Source: Chlamydiota bacterium
GTDB taxonomy: Bacteria; Chlamydiota; Chlamydiia; Chlamydiales; Rhabdochlamydiaceae
Length of the DNA stretch: 10,550 nt
NCBI GenBank assembly: GCA_023269365.1
Contig: JAHFTN010000051.1
Span: 1 to 10,550 of the forward strand
Direction: 5' to 3'
The notes below the pieces were generated by a model. That model ran no database searches and had not been told where the DNA came from. It worked only from the letters and a program-made list of their open reading frames with translations. Numbering within the stretch: the stretch's first letter is position 1; the number at the start of each line of letters is the position of its first letter. The translations under genes and the position numbers were made by a program. Shown in pieces: positions 7,501 through 10,550 of the stretch.

Positions 7501-8934
7501 TGGATCCCCGACCTCTTCATGAAAAGGGTGGATACAAACGGCACCTGGACCCTATTTAGCCCTAGCGACGTACCCGACCTGCACGACCTCTATGGACAAG
7601 CCTTTGAAAAACGCTATACTGAATATGAAAAGCAAGCAGACGAAGGAAAACTCAAACTCTTTAAGAGAATCGAAGCGCTCCAGCTCTGGAGAAAGATGTT
7701 AAGCATGCTCTTTGAGACGGGGCACCCTTGGATCACCTTCAAAGACCCTTCCAATATCCGCTCTCCCCAAGACCATAAAGGGGTTGTCCACAGCTCTAAT
7801 CTCTGTACAGAGATCTTGTTAAATACCTCTAAAGAGGAAACTGCCGTTTGTAACCTAGGGTCGATCAACTTGATGGAGCACGTCACAGAAAAGGGGATCG
7901 ATGAGAAAAAACTCTCTTCCACCATCCGGACAGCTGTGCGGATGCTCGATAACGTCGTAGATATCAATTTCTATCCCACGCAAGAGGCGCAAACAGCCAA
8001 CTTGCGCCATCGCCCTGTCGGCTTGGGAATTATGGGCTTTCAAGATGCCCTTTACATCATGAATATCAGCTATGCTAGCCATGAGGCGATCGCCTTTGCG
8101 GATAACTGTATGGAGATGATCTCCTACTATGCCATTTTGGCCTCTTCAGAGCTCGCGAAGGAGCGGGGCACCTATGAGAGCTATAAAGGATCGAAATGGG
8201 ATCGGGGTTTACTCCCCCTAGACACGATCGCTCTTCTCAAAAAAGAAAGAGGAGGCTCCTTGGAGATGGATACAGGTAGCACAATGGACTGGTCTATCGT
8301 GAGGGAATCTGTGAAAAAATATGGGATGCGCAATAGTAATATGATGGCCATTGCCCCGACTGCCACCATCTCCAATATCACCAATTGCACCCAGTCGATC
8401 GAGCCGATGTATAAACACCTCTTTGTGAAATCCAATCTCTCCGGGGAATTCACCATCCCCAACGTCTTTTTGGTCAACTGCCTCAAGAAATTGGGTCTCT
8501 GGGATCAGCAGATGCTCGACGATCTCAAGTACTTTGACGGCTCGATTTCAGAAATTCAGCGAATCCCAGAAGAGGTCAAGCGTCTCTTTTTAACCGCTTT
8601 TGAGATCGATCCCGAGTGGACGATCGAGTGCACAAGCCGGCGGCAGAAATGGATCGACATGGGGATCTCTTACAACCTCTACATGGCAGAGCCTAGCGGC
8701 AAGAAGCTTCACCAGATGTATATGCTCGCCTGGAAGAGCGGCCTTAAAACCACTTACTATCTGCGTACTCTTTCTGCTACGACGATTGAAAAATCGACAA
8801 CCGACACCAATACGCGAGGATTACAGCCTCGCTGGATGAAAAATAAATCCGCCTCGAGTAACATCCTTATCGATAGAGAACCAGAAAAACCGATCGCTTG
8901 CAACCTAGCTGAAGGGTGTGAGAGCTGCCAATAA
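4594..8934 (+). CDS. nrdA: Ribonucleoside-diphosphate reductase alpha subunit (class Ic) interrupted by an intein
   Basis: The alpha subunit reduces ribonucleoside diphosphates to deoxyribonucleotides together with NrdB. The precursor is 1446 residues; without the 378-residue intein it is 1068, close to chlamydial NrdA (about 1047). Three ATP-cone-like modules open it: near 32-130 (V-V-K-R-N-G), 142-240 (V-I-R-S-D-G) and 256-345 (I-V-D-D-K-G, degenerate). The reductase barrel follows. Catalytic residues by precursor numbering: Cys479 (SSC), Asn1069, Cys1071 and Glu1073 (NLCTE), Cys1086 (AVCNLGS), the Tyr1388-Tyr1389 radical pair, and the C-terminal Cys1442-x-x-Cys1445 shuttle. All are present, so the enzyme should work if rejoined. 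The intein is at 549-926, between conserved Gln548 and Gly927-Gly928 of specificity loop 2. nrdB starts 15 bases after the stop, so the two form an operon, probably under NrdR. Confidence 0.97.
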   Translation: MARKNPSTPSLSTAEISSAVKTEQNIVQKMQRFTVVKRNGSLVPFRQERIIHALEFAFRDTRKISKEQPLTEDLIQTIEEITDLVLTDLYRLISKGASLTVEGIQDQVEICLMKAGHHDVARDYIIYRDQHKAVREDSPLNLKVIRSDGSTVRFNPMKIAAAIEEAFLRTQQEEGPVGEGAVDSINVLTQKVVARIVSVAKNKMPLTSSLIDDETEELLMKEGFFSVAKKFILHRASLEGEILPAIQELPTQEARHFSIVDDKGSTRKLTDTQLLNRLKFACRGLESLTSSEELLESVISNFYEGIKESEVDLATIMAARAKIEVEPAYSQIASRLLLDVLYREAMGIAASDPSLESIHRNYFKKYIKHAIQVGRVSPELLNFDLDKLAKTMQIQRDDQFSYLGLQTLYDRYFLHHEQRRIETPQVFWMRVAMGLALNEKEKRNEKAIEFYHLLSQFLFCSGTPTLFNSGTNHSQLSSCYLSTIMDDLSHIFKVVSDDAQLSKWAGGIGNDWTNVRATGATIKGTNGKSQGVIPFLKVANDTAVAVNQCFDPDTRVFTATGVQPIANVSVGDLVLGISGQYHKVTRKFIYNQRDPMVAVDIKHAIDPVRVTTAHPFYAIQGVPMEQANKRTLEWLAKGKVKSAWVEASQLKAGDYVAQVIPKEVISVPGLTEEDALLYGILLGDGHLSKEGAQWGVSGNPKADQHLTFVKRYLEQRHIHFWETSRGSTYVQIHWASGRGAVRDATTGRICSAGAPTLPFDYDDIYDSEHQKRISPRLAHLPKPQALALLQGLIETDGNLSRGKEITFCNSSLHLVEGVRYQCLRLSVPTAGNCRVRQNDHVGFRSDGSEAIFQGSSISYDLRIPAFPELAERLGCPALTKHNWLVTKGFVWSRVRSVTPTEKTVAVCDFEVEDDESYMVTAGLAHNGGKRKGAMCAYLETWHLDVEDFLELRKNTGDERRRTHDMNTANWIPDLFMKRVDTNGTWTLFSPSDVPDLHDLYGQAFEKRYTEYEKQADEGKLKLFKRIEALQLWRKMLSMLFETGHPWITFKDPSNIRSPQDHKGVVHSSNLCTEILLNTSKEETAVCNLGSINLMEHVTEKGIDEKKLSSTIRTAVRMLDNVVDINFYPTQEAQTANLRHRPVGLGIMGFQDALYIMNISYASHEAIAFADNCMEMISYYAILASSELAKERGTYESYKGSKWDRGLLPLDTIALLKKERGGSLEMDTGSTMDWSIVRESVKKYGMRNSNMMAIAPTATISNITNCTQSIEPMYKHLFVKSNLSGEFTIPNVFLVNCLKKLGLWDQQMLDDLKYFDGSISEIQRIPEEVKRLFLTAFEIDPEWTIECTSRRQKWIDMGISYNLYMAEPSGKKLHQMYMLAWKSGLKTTYYLRTLSATTIEKSTTDTNTRGLQPRWMKNKSASSNILIDREPEKPIACNLAEGCESCQ
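6238..7371 (+). mobile_element. Intein with LAGLIDADG homing endonuclease, in frame in NrdA; +1 residue is Gly
   Basis: This 378-residue insertion separates VNQ from GGKRKG, which are contiguous in other NrdA proteins. Splicing motifs by intein numbering: Cys1 in CFDPDTRVFTATG; block B T63-T-A-H66; block F with Asp360 in DFEVEDDESYMV; and C-terminal His377-Asn378. The endonuclease has both LAGLIDADG helices, LLYGILLGDG at 128-137 and LALLQGLIETDG at 238-249. The catalytic acids Asp136 and Asp248 are both intact, so it may still be an active homing enzyme. The odd feature is the residue after Asn378: Gly, where canonical inteins need Cys, Ser or Thr. Extein alignment leaves no room to shift the boundary. 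Bacterial intein-like (BIL) A-type domains also lack this nucleophile and are reported to cleave and, to some extent, splice. Cys359 in block F sits next to, not at, the position of the class 3 intein cysteine. Confidence 0.93.
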
Positions 8935-8949
8935 AAAAGGAATAAAACT

Positions 8950-9969
8950 ATGAAAGATCAACGCGTCGATGTCTCCAAAAAAAGACTAATTAACTGCAAC
9001 CAAGTCGATGTCAACCAACTCATGCCCTTGAAATACAAGTGGGCGTGGGAGCACTACATCAATGGCTGTGCCAACCACTGGATGCCCACAGAAGTGCCGA
9101 TGGGAAAAGATATTGAACTGTGGAAATCGGATCTTTTGAGTGCCGATGAGCGGCGTGTCATCATGCGCAATTTAGGGTTCTTTAGCACAGCAGAGAGCCT
9201 TGTGGGCAATAACATCGTGCTTGCGATCTTCAAACACCTCACCAACCCCGAGGTGCGCCAGTATCTCTTGAGACAAGCCTTCGAAGAGGCGATCCACACT
9301 CACACCTTCTTATACATCGTAGAATCGCTCAACCTCGATCAGGGGGAAGTATTTAACATGTATAACGAGATCAACACCATCCACGAGAAAGATGCCTTTG
9401 AGATGGAGCTGACCTCCGACATCCTAAAGCCCGATTTCGATATGAGCAAGCAAGAGAACAAACAGAAATTCTTAGAGAACCTGATCGGCTACTACATCAT
9501 CATGGAAGGGATCTTCTTCTATAGCGGCTTTGTAATGATCCTCTCCTTCCATCGTCAAAACAAGATGACAGGCATTGGAGAGCAGTTCCAATACATCTTG
9601 CGCGATGAGACGATCCACCTCAACTTCGGCATCGACCTGATCAACGGGATCAAGGAAGAAAACCCCGAGCTCTGGTCTACCTCATTCCAAGAATACATCG
9701 TAGAAAAAATCAAGGCTGCCGTCGAACTGGAGATCAAATACGCCCACGACTGCCTGCCCAAAGGGATCCTAGGACTCACTGCCCCCATGTTCCGCGAGTA
9801 TGTCCAATACATTGCGGATCGCAGACTCGAGCGGATCGGCCTCAAAGCCCTCTACCGCTCCAAAAACCCGTTCCCCTGGATGAGCGAGACCATTGACCTT
9901 GGCAAAGAGAAAAACTTCTTTGAAACCCGGGTGACAGAGTACCAGTCCTCCGCAGCCCTCACCTGGTAA
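8950..9969 (+). CDS. nrdB: Ribonucleoside-diphosphate reductase beta subunit, class Ic (Phe at the radical-Tyr site)
   Basis: This 339-residue ferritin-like subunit makes the oxidant that starts catalysis in NrdA. The six metal ligands are all present: Glu82, Glu113, His116, Glu186, Glu220 and His223. The position of the stable tyrosyl radical in class Ia enzymes is Phe120 in the run E-E-A-I-H-T-H-T-F. That is the mark of chlamydial class Ic enzymes, which use a Mn/Fe cofactor instead of a radical; C. trachomatis has the matching Phe127. The Tyr next but one (Tyr122) corresponds to chlamydial Tyr129, implicated in electron transfer. The C-terminal tail, ending V-T-E-Y-Q-x5-L-T-W, is the region that docks to NrdA. 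ATG at 8950 has AAGGA eight bases upstream and follows the nrdA stop by 15 bases, so the pair is co-transcribed. A long inverted repeat begins 14 bases after its stop codon. Confidence 0.97.
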   Translation: MKDQRVDVSKKRLINCNQVDVNQLMPLKYKWAWEHYINGCANHWMPTEVPMGKDIELWKSDLLSADERRVIMRNLGFFSTAESLVGNNIVLAIFKHLTNPEVRQYLLRQAFEEAIHTHTFLYIVESLNLDQGEVFNMYNEINTIHEKDAFEMELTSDILKPDFDMSKQENKQKFLENLIGYYIIMEGIFFYSGFVMILSFHRQNKMTGIGEQFQYILRDETIHLNFGIDLINGIKEENPELWSTSFQEYIVEKIKAAVELEIKYAHDCLPKGILGLTAPMFREYVQYIADRRLERIGLKALYRSKNPFPWMSETIDLGKEKNFFETRVTEYQSSAALTW

Positions 9970-9983
9970 CAACAAGAGAAAGA

Positions 9984-10073
9984 GGAAAAATAACAAGATA
10001 TTAAGATGGACAGGATGGGGAAATTTATTTTTTGCTTTTTATCCTGTCCATCCTAATATCTTGTTATTTTTCC
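9984..10073. repeat. Long inverted repeat after nrdB (33-bp arms, one mismatch)
   Basis: Arms 9984-10016 and 10041-10073 are reverse complements over 33 bases except A10004 against C10053, a mismatch that is a G-U wobble in minus-strand RNA. The 24-base loop is T-rich. The arm contains the core gatggacaggat. Its position 14 bases past the nrdB stop and the T5 run closing the right arm could make it act as a transcription terminator for nrdAB. The arms are much longer than in a usual intrinsic terminator, so a palindromic mobile repeat is at least as likely. Confidence 0.85.
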
Positions 10074-10134
10074 CCTAACTGGACTTTAGCCATTCGGAAA
10101 ATTAGTTCACGTTTATTTTGTAACAGACTTTGTC

Positions 10135-10151
10135 GGGGGTTTATCACCCCC
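10135..10151. repeat. GC-rich hairpin
   Basis: GGGGGT (10135-10140) pairs with ACCCCC (10146-10151) around the loop TTATC. A further C5 run follows at 10156-10160. It lies just upstream of the second long inverted repeat and may be part of the same element. No T-run follows it. Confidence 0.5.
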
Positions 10152-10166
10152 CGCACCCCCGTGCCA

Positions 10167-10229
10167 CATTATTGGCGCATGTGTTTGCCGGCACTTGAGG
10201 CGCCGCGGCAAACACATGCACCAATAATG
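10167..10229. repeat. Inverted repeat with 24-bp arms and 15-base loop
   Basis: Arms 10167-10190 and 10206-10229 are reverse complements except C10176 against A10220, again a G-U wobble in minus-strand RNA. The arm contains catgtgtttgccg. It is unrelated in sequence to the inverted repeats at 4301 and 9984. It is not followed by a T-run on the plus strand and may be a short palindromic element or a remnant of one. Confidence 0.8.
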
Positions 10230-10315
10230 CATTCTTAAAAAACTTCAAGCCCCCTCGGAAAGTTCATTTATCAACGAAGCAACCTTTTCTGGGAAAATCC
10301 TCTAGACAAAGCCCT

Positions 10316-10495
10316 TCAAATTCCCAGCCTAGTTTCTGCCTCGTTGAACCCAGGAAAGCTACAATTCTTTAACAGTGAACAATTTGCAATTATTTTTGTA
10401 GGATCTAAATGCAAGATGTCGACAGCAGCTCCCGCTAGAAAAAAATCCCCTTGAAGATTGAGGGATTTTGCGAAAAATTTTTCGTAAACCCCCAT
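10316..10495 (-). CDS. Doubtful 59-residue ORF or gene remnant
   Basis: A minus-strand ATG at 10495 opens 59 codons ending in TGA at 10316. The protein starts MGVYEKFFAKSLNLQGDFFL and continues with A-G-A-A-V-D-I-L-H-L-D-P. Composition is protein-like, with mixed hydrophobic and charged residues and four Leu/Ile-rich turns. I recognise no family. There is no Shine-Dalgarno sequence in front of the ATG, an in-frame TAA lies four codons upstream, and a terminator-like hairpin falls inside it. It may be a decayed gene fragment or chance. Confidence 0.2.
   Translation of the reverse strand: MGVYEKFFAKSLNLQGDFFLAGAAVDILHLDPTKIIANCSLLKNCSFPGFNEAETRLGI
10439..10469 (-). terminator. Terminator-like hairpin for minus-strand transcription
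   Basis: On the minus strand AAAATCCC (10469-10462) pairs with GGGATTTT (10449-10442) across a 12-base loop, and the T-run continues to seven T in all (10445-10439). This shape fits an intrinsic terminator for a gene entering from the right edge. It conflicts with the 59-codon ORF that overlaps it; at most one of the two is real. Confidence 0.35.
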
Positions 10496-10550
10496 TTTTT
10501 GGGCTTAAAAAATAAGCAATTTTTGTCCGGTCTCTCTGTACACGACAATT

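Larger units (their letters stand above)
9970..10550. other. Intergenic stretch of about 580 bases without a convincing gene
   Basis: No long frame with protein-like composition or a good ribosome binding site is visible on either strand. The stretch holds two long inverted repeats (9984-10073 and 10167-10229), a GC-rich hairpin (10135-10151), a terminator-like hairpin (10439-10469) and a 14-bp A/T palindrome (10471-10484). A plus-strand frame at 10032-10238 runs through both long repeats and is discounted. In C. trachomatis, as I remember it, nrdB is followed by the tRNA methyltransferase gene trmB; nothing of it is seen here. Confidence 0.6.

Noticed and set aside
10032..10238. Plus-strand 68-codon ORF after nrdB
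   Set aside because: It runs through both long inverted repeats, has no ribosome binding site, and its composition reflects the repeats.
9970..10550. tRNA, CRISPR array or insertion sequence in the right-hand intergenic stretch
   Set aside because: No cloverleaf with a T-loop signature, no regularly spaced direct repeats and no transposase frame were found by eye.

Overview
The window looks like a chromosomal piece of a member of the phylum Chlamydiae, probably an amoeba-associated or other environmental lineage rather than Chlamydia itself. Three things point there. First, the gene set rmuC - pssA - (divergent) nrdA - nrdB matches, as I remember it, the C. trachomatis order CT825-CT828. Second, NrdB is a close relative of the chlamydial class Ic protein, with Phe in place of the radical Tyr. 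Third, NrdA has the long chlamydial form with several N-terminal ATP-cone modules. No species is assigned.

Left arm (1-4366, minus strand). A probable operon reads leftward: pssA (phosphatidylserine synthase), rmuC three bases further on, then a large autotransporter-type surface protein. The last gene starts at a GTG inside the 3' end of rmuC and runs off the left edge of the window. Its visible 702 residues are a signal peptide and six copies of a passenger beta-strand repeat about 89 residues apart.

Centre (4366-4593). This is a divergent control region. It has a perfect 20-bp inverted repeat in the pssA leader, a sigma70-like promoter for nrdA, and two candidate NrdR boxes exactly 32 bp apart.

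Right arm (4594-9969, plus strand). nrdA and nrdB encode a complete class Ic aerobic ribonucleotide reductase. nrdA is interrupted in frame by a 378-codon intein carrying a two-motif LAGLIDADG homing endonuclease. The insertion lies within the substrate-specificity loop (loop 2), between the conserved Gln and the Gly-Gly that follows it. The intein has Cys1, the TxxH motif and a C-terminal His-Asn, but the next residue is Gly, not the Cys/Ser/Thr nucleophile that ordinary splicing needs. This is the most notable observation in the window. How, or whether, this NrdA is rejoined is an open question.

Right end (9970-10550). About 580 bases hold no convincing gene. They contain two long, unrelated inverted repeats, a GC-rich hairpin, a terminator-like hairpin, and a doubtful 59-codon minus-strand ORF.
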